This document shows, one piece after another, positions 7,611 through 16,023 of a stretch of DNA of 64,000 nt (its first letter is position 1; the number at the start of each line of letters is the position of its first letter). This DNA comes from Alphaproteobacteria bacterium (GTDB taxonomy: Bacteria; Pseudomonadota; Alphaproteobacteria; Reyranellales; Reyranellaceae). The position numbers and the translations under genes were made by a program. The notes beneath the pieces were generated by a model. It was not told the origin of the DNA. It made no database searches and saw nothing but the letters and a program-made list of their open reading frames with translations. The stretch covers positions 1-64,000 of the forward strand of contig JAFKFL010000024.1 in assembly GCA_017308235.1 (NCBI GenBank), read 5' to 3'.

Positions 7611-9080
7611 TCAAAACAGCGGCTTGGCGCCAAACCGGTTCATTGCCTGCAGCTCCGGCGCCGTCCGGCCGAGCGGCTTGGAGGAATCGGGCGAGGCGCA
7701 CGGCAGGAACTCGCCCGAGCCGCGCTCGGCGTGGAGCTTGCCGTCCTCGACGATCACCCGGCCGCGGCTCACGACCGTGATCGGCCAGCCCTTGATCTCG
7801 CGCCCCTCGTAGGGCGTGTAGCCGACGTTGTCGTGCAGGTCCTTCCAGCGGATCGTGACGTCGCGGTCGGCATCCCAGATCGCGAAGTCGGCATCCGAAC
7901 CCACGGCGATCGTGCCCTTGCGCGGATAGAGGCCGTAGAGCCGGGCGTGATTGGTCGAAGTGAGCGCCACGAACTGCTGCAGGCTGATGCGGCCCTTCTG
8001 CACGCCTTCAGAGAAGAGCAGCGGCAGGCGGATCTCCAGGCCCGGCACGCCGTTGGCCATCTCCTTGAAGGTCGTCTTGTCGCCCTTGGGGATCTTGCCC
8101 TTCTCGTTGAACTGGTAGGGTGCATGATCGGAGGAGAAGGTCTGGACCGTGCCGTCCTTCAGCGCCGCCCACACCGCTTCCTGCGCTTCCGAATCACGCG
8201 GCGGCGGGCTGCAGCACCACATCGCTCCCTCGACCCCCGGCTTGTCCAGGTCGTCGGCGGTGAGCCCGATATATTGCGGGCAGGTCTCGCCGAAGATCTT
8301 CAGCCCCTTCTTGCGCGCCTGCCGCAGGGTCTCGAGCGCCTCGATCTCCGACATGTGGACGATCAACATCGGCGCATCGACCAGCCGCGCCAGCGAGATC
8401 GCGCGGTTGGTCGCCTCGGCCTCGGCGACGCGCGCATGGGCGATGGCATGGAACTTGGGCGCGACATGGCCCTGCTCGACCAGATGATGCGCCAGCCACT
8501 GGATCATGTCGTGGTTCTCGGCATGCACCATCACCAGCGCGCCTTCGCGCCGTGCCAGCGCCAGGATGTCGAGCATCTGGTAGTCGCTGACCTTCAGCGC
8601 ATCGTAGGTCATGTAGATCTTGAACGAGGTGTAGCCGTCCTTGATCAGCGCCGGAAGCTCCTGGCCCAGCGCCTGCGGCGTCGGATCGGACACAATCAGA
8701 TGGAAGGCGTAGTCGATCACCGCCTTGGGCGTCGCCGCCTCGTGATAATCCTGCACCACCTTGCGCAGCGACATGCCGCGATGCTGGGCGGCGAAAGGAA
8801 TGATGGTCGTCGTGCCGCCGAATGCCGCCGAGACGGTGCCGGTATAGAAATCGTCGGCGCACATGATGCCGAAGCCGGACTTCTGCTCGACATGGACATG
8901 ACTGTCGATGCCGCCGGGCAGGACGAACTTGCCGCCAGCGTCGATCTCGCGCGCACCCCGGCCCTTCAGGCCAGGTTCGATGGCGGCGATACGGCCGTCC
9001 TTGACGGCGATATCGCCCTCGGTCTGGCGATCCTCGGTGACGATGCGGGCGTTGCGAACGATCAAATCGTAGTCGGACAT
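7611..9080 (-). CDS. D-hydantoinase / dihydropyrimidinase
   Basis: Binuclear-metal cyclic amidohydrolase of 489 residues that opens hydantoin or dihydropyrimidine rings to N-carbamoyl acids. Metal ligands are visible: His61 and His63 (DSHVHVE), the carbamylated Lys154 (TSFKIYM), His186 (VMVHAEN), His242 (IVHMSEIEAL) and Asp318 (FSSDHAPY). Length and motif order match dihydropyrimidinases. It starts 7 bp after the DapA-like gene and precedes the carbamoylase, giving the classical hydantoinase-carbamoylase pair. The in-frame region upstream of 9080 overlaps the preceding gene and is not used. Confidence 0.93.
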   Translation of the reverse strand: MSDYDLIVRNARIVTEDRQTEGDIAVKDGRIAAIEPGLKGRGAREIDAGGKFVLPGGIDSHVHVEQKSGFGIMCADDFYTGTVSAAFGGTTTIIPFAAQHRGMSLRKVVQDYHEAATPKAVIDYAFHLIVSDPTPQALGQELPALIKDGYTSFKIYMTYDALKVSDYQMLDILALARREGALVMVHAENHDMIQWLAHHLVEQGHVAPKFHAIAHARVAEAEATNRAISLARLVDAPMLIVHMSEIEALETLRQARKKGLKIFGETCPQYIGLTADDLDKPGVEGAMWCCSPPPRDSEAQEAVWAALKDGTVQTFSSDHAPYQFNEKGKIPKGDKTTFKEMANGVPGLEIRLPLLFSEGVQKGRISLQQFVALTSTNHARLYGLYPRKGTIAVGSDADFAIWDADRDVTIRWKDLHDNVGYTPYEGREIKGWPITVVSRGRVIVEDGKLHAERGSGEFLPCASPDSSKPLGRTAPELQAMNRFGAKPLF

Positions 9081-9087
9081 TCTTCTG

Positions 9088-10044
9088 TTACTCCGCCGCG
9101 GCCTTGCGGTTTTTGCCGGATGCTGCCAACCGCCGCTCCAGCCGCCCAATCAGGGAGTCGAGCTCGGCGCGATCCGCCGCGGTGAGCGATGAACCCGGCG
9201 CACGTTGCCTGGGGCTCTTGATGGCGCCGCGGTAGAACAGCACTTCCTTGCGCAGGGCAAGGCCGATTGCCGGCTGAACTTCGTGCCTCACCAACGGCAG
9301 GTAGATGTCGAACAGGTCTTCCGCCTCCTCGACCTTGCCCGCGGTGAAGAGGTTGTAGACCTCGACCAGCATTTCCGGCCAGGCGAAGCCTGTCATCGCC
9401 CCGTCGGCGCCGCGCCGCAGCTCCTGCGGATAATAGAGCCCGCCATTGCCGACCAGGATGGAGACGCGACGGCGGCCGGGCTTCTTCTCGCTTTCGCGGA
9501 CGCGCGTCAGCTTGGCAAGGCCCGGTGCGTCCTCGTGCTTCAGCATCACGAGCTGCTTGAAGTCGTCGACCAGACGCTCGAACACCGGCGGCGGCAGATA
9601 GACGCCGGTCGCCTGCGGGTAGTCCTGGTAGACGACGGGAATGTCGGGACCCAGCGCCGCGAACACCTGCGCATAATAATTGTAGATGCCGTCGTCGCCC
9701 TTGAGGCCCGACGGCGGCGCGACCATCACGCCGGCGGCGCCCGCGATCATCGCTTCGTGCGCGAGGCGACGCACGTTCTCGATGCCGGCGTGGCTGACGC
9801 CAACGATGACCTGCCGGTCGCCCGCGCGACCGATCACGCGCTTCACCACGTAGATCGATTCCTCGCTGGTGAGCTTGTGGGCCTCGCCCATCATCCCGAG
9901 CAGCGTGAAGCCGTGCACGCCGCAGCTCAGGTAAAAGTCCGTCAGCGTGTCGACGCTCTGCAGATCCAGCGCGCCGTCGTCGGTGAACGGCGTCGCCGCA
10001 ATAATGTAGACGCCCTTGGCTTGTTCGGTGAGTTTTGTGGTCAT
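9088..10044 (-). CDS. Dihydrodipicolinate synthase/N-acetylneuraminate lyase family protein
   Basis: Class I aldolase of 318 residues in the DapA fold. The Schiff-base lysine is Lys169 (VMLKHEDAPG) and the catalytic Tyr is in VVYQDYP (139-143). The usual GTTGE motif is replaced by LGMMGEA near residue 50, so it is unlikely to be the housekeeping DapA; a catabolic aldolase or dehydratase acting on a 2-oxo acid is more likely. It starts 3 bp after the stop of the amidohydrolase at 10048 and lies 7 bp before the hydantoinase, firmly inside the catabolic operon. Substrate unknown. Confidence 0.88.
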   Translation of the reverse strand: MTTKLTEQAKGVYIIAATPFTDDGALDLQSVDTLTDFYLSCGVHGFTLLGMMGEAHKLTSEESIYVVKRVIGRAGDRQVIVGVSHAGIENVRRLAHEAMIAGAAGVMVAPPSGLKGDDGIYNYYAQVFAALGPDIPVVYQDYPQATGVYLPPPVFERLVDDFKQLVMLKHEDAPGLAKLTRVRESEKKPGRRRVSILVGNGGLYYPQELRRGADGAMTGFAWPEMLVEVYNLFTAGKVEEAEDLFDIYLPLVRHEVQPAIGLALRKEVLFYRGAIKSPRQRAPGSSLTAADRAELDSLIGRLERRLAASGKNRKAAAE

Positions 10045-10047
10045 GGC

Positions 10048-11583
10048 TCAGTGCCTGTGCCCATGGTGATGGTGATGCCCGCCGCCGAAACGATCGATGT
10101 GCAGTGGCTGCTTGGCAAGTCCGGGGCAGAACGTGCCCACGATCTTCTCCAGCCGGTCATAGAGCGCCTTCGACGGTTTGTTCGCCTTCGCCAGCCGCTC
10201 GCGTGATTTCTCCGCCTTGCGGGCGAGATCCGCCAGGTCGACCGTCAGCAGTTTCCTGTTCTCGACCACCATACGGCCGCCGATCATCACCGAATGGACG
10301 GCGGTGCCGTCCTCGGTATGCACGAGCTGGTTCGTGGGGTCGTTGAACGGAATCCAGTTCACATGGTTGAGGTCGAGGAACACGATGTCGGCCTTGTAGC
10401 CTGGCTCCAGCCGGCCGATCTTGTCGCCCAGACCCAACGCGCGAGCACTCCCAGCGGTGGCCGCTTCCATGACTTCCTCGGTCGTGAGCCATTCTTGCCA
10501 GTCGGGGCCCTGTACTTTCGACACCATCGAAGCCAATCGCATATTCTCGTACATGTTCTGGTTGTCCGAGCAGCTCGCGCCGTCGGTGCCGATGGCCAGG
10601 TTCACCTTGGCGTTGAGCATGCCCCGCACATCGGCGAGCCCGTTGCCCAACCGCATGTTGGAGGCCGGGTTGTGCGAGACCGAGGCGCCTTTGTCGCCCA
10701 GCCGTTTCATGTCGTCATCGTCGAGCCACACGCCATGCGCGACGGTGAAGTTCGGGCCCACGAGCCCCAACGAATCCATGTAGGTGGTGAGCGTCGATCC
10801 GTAGTGCTGGTAACCAGCGATCACCTGGATCTTCGATTCAGCGACGTGGCTGTGCAGGCCGGTCTCGTAGTCCTTCGACAGTTTTAGGCAGGCGAGCAGG
10901 AAGTCGCGACTGCAATGATGCGGGATGGTCGGCGCGACAGCGAGGCTGACGCTCTTGCTGTCCAGCTTCCAGCCGTGCAGCGCCTTCTTCATCTGCGCCA
11001 CGCTCGCCTTGTGCGGCGCCGGGCGGAAACGCTCGACATCCTTCTGCAGGCCAGCCGGAAGGCGTTCCATCAGCCCCGGGATCGCCGCGAAGAACGTCGT
11101 GTCCGCCACCATCGGCGCCAGAACGGCGCGCATGCCGACGTCGGCATAGGCCTGGCCGATCGCTGCCAGCCCCTCGGGCGACGGCATGGGGAACTCGCTC
11201 GCCAGATCGTAGGCCGCGGTGCAGCCCTTCAAGACCATCTCGGCGGCGCCGATCAGACTCGAAAGATATTTGTCCTCGAGCGTACGGTTACCGCTCATCC
11301 AGGGGCCCGCGGTCAGCAGCAATTCGAGCGTCAGCCGATCGCCCATGCCCTTCGCCAGGTTGCCGTGACTGTGGGTATGGCCGTTGATCAGGCCAGGATG
11401 CAGCAGGCGGTCCCTGGCATCGATCGTTGTGGCATTCGGCGGCGCGGGGAGGCCTGGACGGCCGATCTCGACGATCGTGTCGCCCTTCACGAGGATGTCG
11501 GCTTTGGGAGCGGCATGCTTCCTGATGTCGAGCACCCTTCCGCCTCGAATCACCGCGGTCGACGACTTTTTCATCGTGGCCAT
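10048..11583 (-). CDS. Metal-dependent amidohydrolase (SSN/ATZ/deaminase type) with histidine-rich tail
   Basis: Amidohydrolase-superfamily enzyme of 511 residues, cytosolic, likely a deaminase or chlorohydrolase-like hydrolase of a heterocycle or ureide. It shows the metal motif HTHSH (69-73), HSHVAES in the middle, AHGVWLDDDD, and the metal Asp in AIGTDGASCSDN. The C-terminus ends in HHHHHGHRH (503-511), an unusual metal-binding tail. It is the first gene of the operon that continues with the DapA-like, hydantoinase, carbamoylase and flavin reductase genes. A second in-frame ATG at 11574 has better spacing from AGGGG and may be the true start. Confidence 0.88.
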   Translation of the reverse strand: MATMKKSSTAVIRGGRVLDIRKHAAPKADILVKGDTIVEIGRPGLPAPPNATTIDARDRLLHPGLINGHTHSHGNLAKGMGDRLTLELLLTAGPWMSGNRTLEDKYLSSLIGAAEMVLKGCTAAYDLASEFPMPSPEGLAAIGQAYADVGMRAVLAPMVADTTFFAAIPGLMERLPAGLQKDVERFRPAPHKASVAQMKKALHGWKLDSKSVSLAVAPTIPHHCSRDFLLACLKLSKDYETGLHSHVAESKIQVIAGYQHYGSTLTTYMDSLGLVGPNFTVAHGVWLDDDDMKRLGDKGASVSHNPASNMRLGNGLADVRGMLNAKVNLAIGTDGASCSDNQNMYENMRLASMVSKVQGPDWQEWLTTEEVMEAATAGSARALGLGDKIGRLEPGYKADIVFLDLNHVNWIPFNDPTNQLVHTEDGTAVHSVMIGGRMVVENRKLLTVDLADLARKAEKSRERLAKANKPSKALYDRLEKIVGTFCPGLAKQPLHIDRFGGGHHHHHGHRH

Positions 11584-11744
11584 TCCCCTACGACGTCATG
11601 GCTATCTTGCCATTCGACCATGGAAAGACCCGTCGGCCAACGTCACCCGTGATTCCTCCCACCGAAGCGCCGTTTCGCCGAATTTTCGAACAGGGCATTT
11701 CCACATTGTGACGATAAGGCTTCCGACCAACTACCGACATATCC

Positions 11745-11764
11745 CATAATCTGGACAGGTTATG
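11745..11764. promoter_or_regulatory. Candidate LysR-type operator between divergent genes
   Basis: CATAA (11745-11749) and TTATG (11760-11764) form an inverted repeat with a 10-base spacer, containing the T-N11-A pattern typical of LysR-family sites. It lies 23 bp before the LysR gene start and about 160 bp upstream of the divergent amidohydrolase operon, where an autoregulating LysR protein would bind. Short arms, so only a suggestion. Confidence 0.35.
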
Positions 11765-11787
11765 CCTAGATCGATTGGCGGCGACCG

Positions 11788-13011
11788 ATGAACCTCGCGA
11801 CACTTCTGATTGCCCATCGCGTGCTGACGCTGGGCAGCGTGCGCCACGCCGCCCGCCTCCTCGGCCGACCGCCGTCGACCGTCTCGGCGGCCATGCGGCG
11901 CCTCCAAGCCGAGATCGCCATTCCCCTGGTCGCGACATCGAGTGACGGCATGCAATCGACGCTCGAAGGCCAGCGCCTGGCGCGGGAACTGGCGAATGCC
12001 GCCAACCTGGTGTTGCGCTTGGCGAGGCTCGGCAAGACGTCCAGCCCTCCAGAGCATCGGGCGGCACGGCTGTCGACGTCGATCTCGACCCTCCAGCGCT
12101 TCATCGCGGTCGCGCGAACCGGCAGCATCCGCAGCGCCGCCCGGGAAATCAGCATGGGGCAACCGCAGCTCACCCGGCAACTCAAGACCATGGAGCGTGA
12201 CCTCGGCATCCCGCTCTTCCGACGCGATGCCCGAGGGATCGTTCTCGTCAGGGAGGGGCGTTCCGCCCTGGTTCATGCAGAGGCTCTTGCCCGGATCTGG
12301 TCGCGCATTTCCAGGCATGCCGAACGCCGGTTCCGAAAGAGCCTGATCGAGGCGAGGTTCGGGTCGATCATACAGTTCGGCCGTGAAAGCAAGATCGCCG
12401 AGGCCCTGGCTGTGCTGGCCGCCGAGTGGCATCGTCGGACGCCGGACAATCCCCTTTTCATATACAGCACGATTTCCGAGGAATTGCTGACTGGCCTGCA
12501 GAGCCGCGCGCTCGATGCCATCCTTCTGGATACCCATTCCGTTCCGGCAGGCTTGAACCATCGTGTCATCGCGCGGTCGAAGATGATGCTCGTGAGGCAT
12601 CCCCGTGCCGGGCGACAACCGGTTCCCGACGCCCGAACCCTGCTCCTCACGACCCCGGCGGCATTGCTCAGCGTGAAAAGCAGCCTACGACAAAAATTCG
12701 TGGCCCTGGTGGAAGACGTGTTGTCGGAAAGCGAGCGCGAGCGCATTTCGTTCGTCGAAGTCGATTCGATGCCGGTGGTCGCCAATCTCGTCCGCGACCA
12801 TGGCTACCTCACGCTCCTTCCAGAACACTCATTGGGCGTTTTGGCCAGCACATTCGAGTGCGTCGTCCTGCCCCCGAAGTATGACGTGCACTTCACCATC
12901 GCCTGGCATCCGTCGCCGTCGTCTGAAAAAATTGTGAAGCAGGTCTTCGACATCCTAAAGGACTTCATCGACGAACCGGCGTCCCGGGCCGAGCGCAATG
13001 TCCGCACCTGA
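11788..13011 (+). CDS. LysR-type transcriptional regulator with two tandem helix-turn-helix domains
   Basis: Regulator of 407 residues, about 100 longer than normal LysR proteins. Residues 1-62 form one LysR winged helix-turn-helix (GSVRHAARLLGRPPSTVSAA, then RRLQAEIAIPLV). Residues 99-160 form a second, better conserved one (GSIRSAAREISMGQPQLTRQ, then ERDLGIPLFRRDARGI). A linker (80-95) separates them, and residues from about 190 look like the usual effector-binding domain. It is divergent from the hydantoin operon and 18 bp upstream of another amidohydrolase gene, so it probably controls both. The duplicated DNA-binding domain could bridge two half-sites in one subunit. Family call secure; duplication directly readable. 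Confidence 0.9.
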   Translation: MNLATLLIAHRVLTLGSVRHAARLLGRPPSTVSAAMRRLQAEIAIPLVATSSDGMQSTLEGQRLARELANAANLVLRLARLGKTSSPPEHRAARLSTSISTLQRFIAVARTGSIRSAAREISMGQPQLTRQLKTMERDLGIPLFRRDARGIVLVREGRSALVHAEALARIWSRISRHAERRFRKSLIEARFGSIIQFGRESKIAEALAVLAAEWHRRTPDNPLFIYSTISEELLTGLQSRALDAILLDTHSVPAGLNHRVIARSKMMLVRHPRAGRQPVPDARTLLLTTPAALLSVKSSLRQKFVALVEDVLSESERERISFVEVDSMPVVANLVRDHGYLTLLPEHSLGVLASTFECVVLPPKYDVHFTIAWHPSPSSEKIVKQVFDILKDFIDEPASRAERNVRT

Positions 13012-13029
13012 TCGACAAGGAGATACATC

Positions 13030-14493
13030 ATGAAAACCACCAGGATCGCCAACCTCGATCACATTGTTGCCTGGGACGATGCGGAGCAGCGGCATGTCTA
13101 TCTCGACTCGGCCGATCTCGTGTTCAAGGGCAACGAGGTCGTGCATGTCGGGCCGGGCCACACCGGACCGGTCGATGAGACCATCAACGGCAAGGGCTTC
13201 ATGGCGATCCCCGGCCTCATCAACGTGCACAGCCATCCCTTCTCCGAACCGGCGAACAAGGGCCTGACCGAGGAATACGGCAGCGACAAGCTCGGCCAGA
13301 GCTCGCTCTACGAATATCTCACCGTGTTCGGCCTGGCGCCGGAGGATGCGGCTCCGGCGATGCAGGTCGCGATGTCGGAGCTCCTGAAAAGCGGTGTCAC
13401 CACCCTCACCGACCTCTCCATCGCGCGCGACGGCTGGGTCGAGGATCTGGCGCGGACCGGGATTCGCGCGATCGTCTGTCCGATGATGCGCCAGGGTGTG
13501 TGGTTCACCAAGAACGGCCATACGGTCGACTACGCGTGGGACGAAAAGGCTGGCCAAACGGCGTTCGAGGCATCGATGAAGACGATCGACGAGGCGATCC
13601 GGCACCCGAGTGGCCGCGTCAGCGCGATGGCGGGGCCAGCGCAGATCGACACCTGCCGCGAGGGCTTCTTCAAGGAAGCGCTACAGGAGGCCCGCAAGCG
13701 CGGCATTCCCATGCAGACCCATGCCTGCCAGGCGGTGGTCGAATTCCACGAGATGGTGCGGCGCCATGGCAAGACGCCGATCGAGTGGCTCGACTCGATC
13801 GGCGTGCTGGGGCCCGACCTCGTGATCGGCCACGGCATCTTCCTGAACGACCATCCGCAGATCCATTATCCGCACGGCAACGACTTCGAGCGGCTGCGCG
13901 ATTCGGGCGCCGCAGTGGCGCACTGCCCCACTGTGTTCGCGCGCCGCGCCATGGTGATGAACTCGATCGGCCGCTACATGAATGCCGGCATCACCGTCGG
14001 TATCGGCACCGACACCTACCCGCACAACATGATCGATGAGATTCGGCTGGCTTGCTACGTCGCCCGCGTCTTCACCGGCAACTACAAGATGGGCACGACA
14101 CGGCACGCCTTCGAGGCGGCAACGATCGGTGGTGCGAAAATCCTGCGCCGACCCGATCTCGGCCGGCTTGCTGTGGGCTGCAAGGCCGACTTCTCGCTGG
14201 TCGACATGAACCACCCCTACATGCAGCCGAGCCATGAGCCCGTGCGCAGCCTGATCTATTCGGCGAGCGAGCGCGCCATCCGCCACGTCTATGTCGACGG
14301 CACCCAGGTCGTGCGCGACGGCAAGGTGCTGACGATCGACGTCGAAGCCGCCACCGCTGGCCTGATCGAAGGCCAGCGCAAGCGCCTCAAGACCGTGAGC
14401 CAACGGGACTGGGCTGGCCGCGAGGCCGACGCCCTGTCGCCGCCGGTCTATGCCACGAAGGATCGCCTGCCGCAGTCGCGGCCGGTGATGTAA
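13030..14493 (+). CDS. Metal-dependent amidohydrolase (deaminase/chlorohydrolase type)
   Basis: Amidohydrolase of 487 residues, distantly similar in motif order to the one at 10048. Metal-binding motifs are HSHPFSEP near residue 69, QTHACQ near 234, GHGIFLND near 269 and GIGTDTYPHN near 330. The start has AAGGAG at 13017-13022. It follows the tandem-HTH regulator by 18 bp and is likely co-transcribed with it. Probable role is hydrolytic deamination or ring opening of a nitrogenous compound in the same pathway; substrate not determinable from sequence. Confidence 0.87.
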   Translation: MKTTRIANLDHIVAWDDAEQRHVYLDSADLVFKGNEVVHVGPGHTGPVDETINGKGFMAIPGLINVHSHPFSEPANKGLTEEYGSDKLGQSSLYEYLTVFGLAPEDAAPAMQVAMSELLKSGVTTLTDLSIARDGWVEDLARTGIRAIVCPMMRQGVWFTKNGHTVDYAWDEKAGQTAFEASMKTIDEAIRHPSGRVSAMAGPAQIDTCREGFFKEALQEARKRGIPMQTHACQAVVEFHEMVRRHGKTPIEWLDSIGVLGPDLVIGHGIFLNDHPQIHYPHGNDFERLRDSGAAVAHCPTVFARRAMVMNSIGRYMNAGITVGIGTDTYPHNMIDEIRLACYVARVFTGNYKMGTTRHAFEAATIGGAKILRRPDLGRLAVGCKADFSLVDMNHPYMQPSHEPVRSLIYSASERAIRHVYVDGTQVVRDGKVLTIDVEAATAGLIEGQRKRLKTVSQRDWAGREADALSPPVYATKDRLPQSRPVM

Positions 14494-14503
14494 GCCCGCG
14501 CCA

Positions 14504-15052
14504 TCAGCTCCCTGATTTGCGCAGCTTTATTCGCGCCACGTACTTATGCGTGGTTTGCCCCAGAAGGCTGTGCACGAGGACCAGCTCCGTCACCTGCCAG
14601 GTGATCGGCGTGATCCGGTGCTTCAGGACAAGCCGCTTGTCGCGCAGCAGGGTCATGTGCGGTGTAAAAGCCGAACGCCGCCTCAGGCCCTTGGCCAGCA
14701 GGCTCGTCTTGAGCTGCTCGTGAGTCATCTTCAATCCGTCAACGCCGTCCTCCCCGCACAGGACGACCGGGCCATGGTTGAAGCTCATCGCGTGGTCGAA
14801 GGCGACCTGGAACGGCGGCATCTCGACTCGGCCGGCGCGATCTACGAGCTTGTCGATCACGTCAGTCGACGGCGCGAGAAGACTATCGCCGACATGCCAC
14901 AGCGTGACATGCAGTTGCTCCGCCGCGATCGGCTTGCCGGTGAGACCGCACGCCTCGCAAAGATCCTCACGAACCTCGGCAATCTGGGCCGCCGTCGCTT
15001 GGTCGGGGATTGCCGCAAAGAAGAGTCGGTCAGTCGCTCGAATAACACTCAT
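14504..15052 (-). CDS. thpR: RNA 2',3'-cyclic phosphodiesterase (2'-5' RNA ligase family)
   Basis: Protein of 182 residues with the two HxT motifs of the 2H phosphoesterase family: HVTL at 48-51 and HMTL at 132-135. These histidines hydrolyse 2',3'-cyclic phosphate ends of RNA in characterised members. Length matches ThpR. It ends 10 bp from the convergent amidohydrolase gene and follows the hydratase gene by 84 bp. No obvious link to the surrounding catabolic genes. Confidence 0.88.
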   Translation of the reverse strand: MSVIRATDRLFFAAIPDQATAAQIAEVREDLCEACGLTGKPIAAEQLHVTLWHVGDSLLAPSTDVIDKLVDRAGRVEMPPFQVAFDHAMSFNHGPVVLCGEDGVDGLKMTHEQLKTSLLAKGLRRRSAFTPHMTLLRDKRLVLKHRITPITWQVTELVLVHSLLGQTTHKYVARIKLRKSGS

Positions 15053-15136
15053 TCATCCCTCCTCTCGTCTCATGTTCTTGTTTTGTTCTTTCCAAGAACG
15101 AGAGTCAAGGCTTCCGAAAAGCCCTTTGAAATTGCG

Positions 15137-15931
15137 CTATTTGACGGTGATTTCCGCGCCGCCGAGGCCAACGAATTCGGTCTTGGCCTTGCCCGGTCCC
15201 GGCAGGAACTGCGGCGGATGGACGGAGCCCGTGAGCACCACGTCGCCCGCCTTCAAATGCTTCCCATGGGAGATCAGTTTGTTGGCGAGCCAGGCGAGCG
15301 AAATCATCGCGCCGCCCATGACATTAGCGCCCGGTCCGGCGCCGATCTCCTTGCCCTCGAACTCGGAACGGCCCTGCACCTTGGCGAAGTCGAGCTTCTG
15401 CCAATCCTTGATCTCGGTGCCGACGATGCAAGCGGCCTGCAGTACGTCGTCGGTGATGCGGCCGGGCCCGCCGAGCTTGGACGCGTCGCCGTAGCGGTTC
15501 TCCACGACCTCCATGCCGCAGTAGAGATTGGCAACGTAGGGCTTGATGCTGTCGGCTGTGTAAGGCGTGTCGCCCGCCGTCACGTCGCGCGCGATCCGCG
15601 CCACCATCTCGCATTCGACGCCAGCCTTGATCGGCCACCCCGGCTGGAACACCTCGCCGCTCTGGCGGATGCCATCCTTGTAGAGGCCGGCGAAGGCCGG
15701 GCCTGAAAGCTTCAACGGCTCGTATTGCGCCGGAACCGCGAAGGCCACCTTCCAGCCCGCGAGAGGACTCTGTCCCTTGCCGGTCAGCCGATCGTGGACG
15801 GCGAACTGAACCTTGTAGGCATCCTCCTCGGAAATCCCCGCAGTAGCTTCGGCGAGGAAGGGCAAAGGCGCGCGCGCACGACGGCATTCGACGATGCGGT
15901 CAGCCAGCGCTTCGATTTCCTGTGCGTTCAC
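15137..15931 (-). CDS. 2-keto-4-pentenoate hydratase / fumarylacetoacetase-fold protein
   Basis: Protein of 264 residues in the MhpD-type hydratase family, which adds water to 2-oxopent-4-enoates in meta-cleavage pathways or decarboxylates related acids. The metal-binding region reads VECEMVARIARD, and the C-terminus has GDVVLTGSVHPP. It starts with GTG at 15931, set by GGGAGG about 9 bases upstream; longer readings run through non-coding sequence. Its ribosome binding site lies in a strong hairpin (15933-15971). It follows the FadJ-type gene on the same strand by 92 bp. Confidence 0.85.
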   Translation of the reverse strand: MNAQEIEALADRIVECRRARAPLPFLAEATAGISEEDAYKVQFAVHDRLTGKGQSPLAGWKVAFAVPAQYEPLKLSGPAFAGLYKDGIRQSGEVFQPGWPIKAGVECEMVARIARDVTAGDTPYTADSIKPYVANLYCGMEVVENRYGDASKLGGPGRITDDVLQAACIVGTEIKDWQKLDFAKVQGRSEFEGKEIGAGPGANVMGGAMISLAWLANKLISHGKHLKAGDVVLTGSVHPPQFLPGPGKAKTEFVGLGGAEITVK

Positions 15932-15932
15932 G

Positions 15933-15971
15933 GCAAATCCCTCCCGATTTCGGATCGGGAGGGATATTTGC
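15933..15971 (-). promoter_or_regulatory. Hairpin enclosing the ribosome binding site of the hydratase gene
   Basis: On the minus strand, GCAAATATCCCTCCCGA pairs with TCGGGAGGGATTTGC around a 7-base loop; only a 2-base bulge interrupts the stem. The 3' arm contains the GGGAGGG Shine-Dalgarno sequence and ends one base before the GTG start codon. There is no T-run, so it is not a standard terminator. It looks like a translational on/off switch or an RNA-thermometer-like element. Confidence 0.6.
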
Positions 15972-16023
15972 TGCGAGCCCGCGTCTGCGCAAGCAAACAC
16001 GGGCCGGCAGCGAAATTGCCGCG

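Noticed and set aside
7509..9185. Long open frame on the plus strand opposite the hydantoinase gene
   Set aside because: It is antisense to a gene with all catalytic residues; open antisense frames are common at this GC content and its translation (His, Arg, Asp rich) matches no protein pattern.
10048..10075. Vector-derived affinity tag
   Set aside because: The histidine codons are mixed CAT and CAC, the frame is genomic, and the next gene follows 3 bp later in a natural operon.
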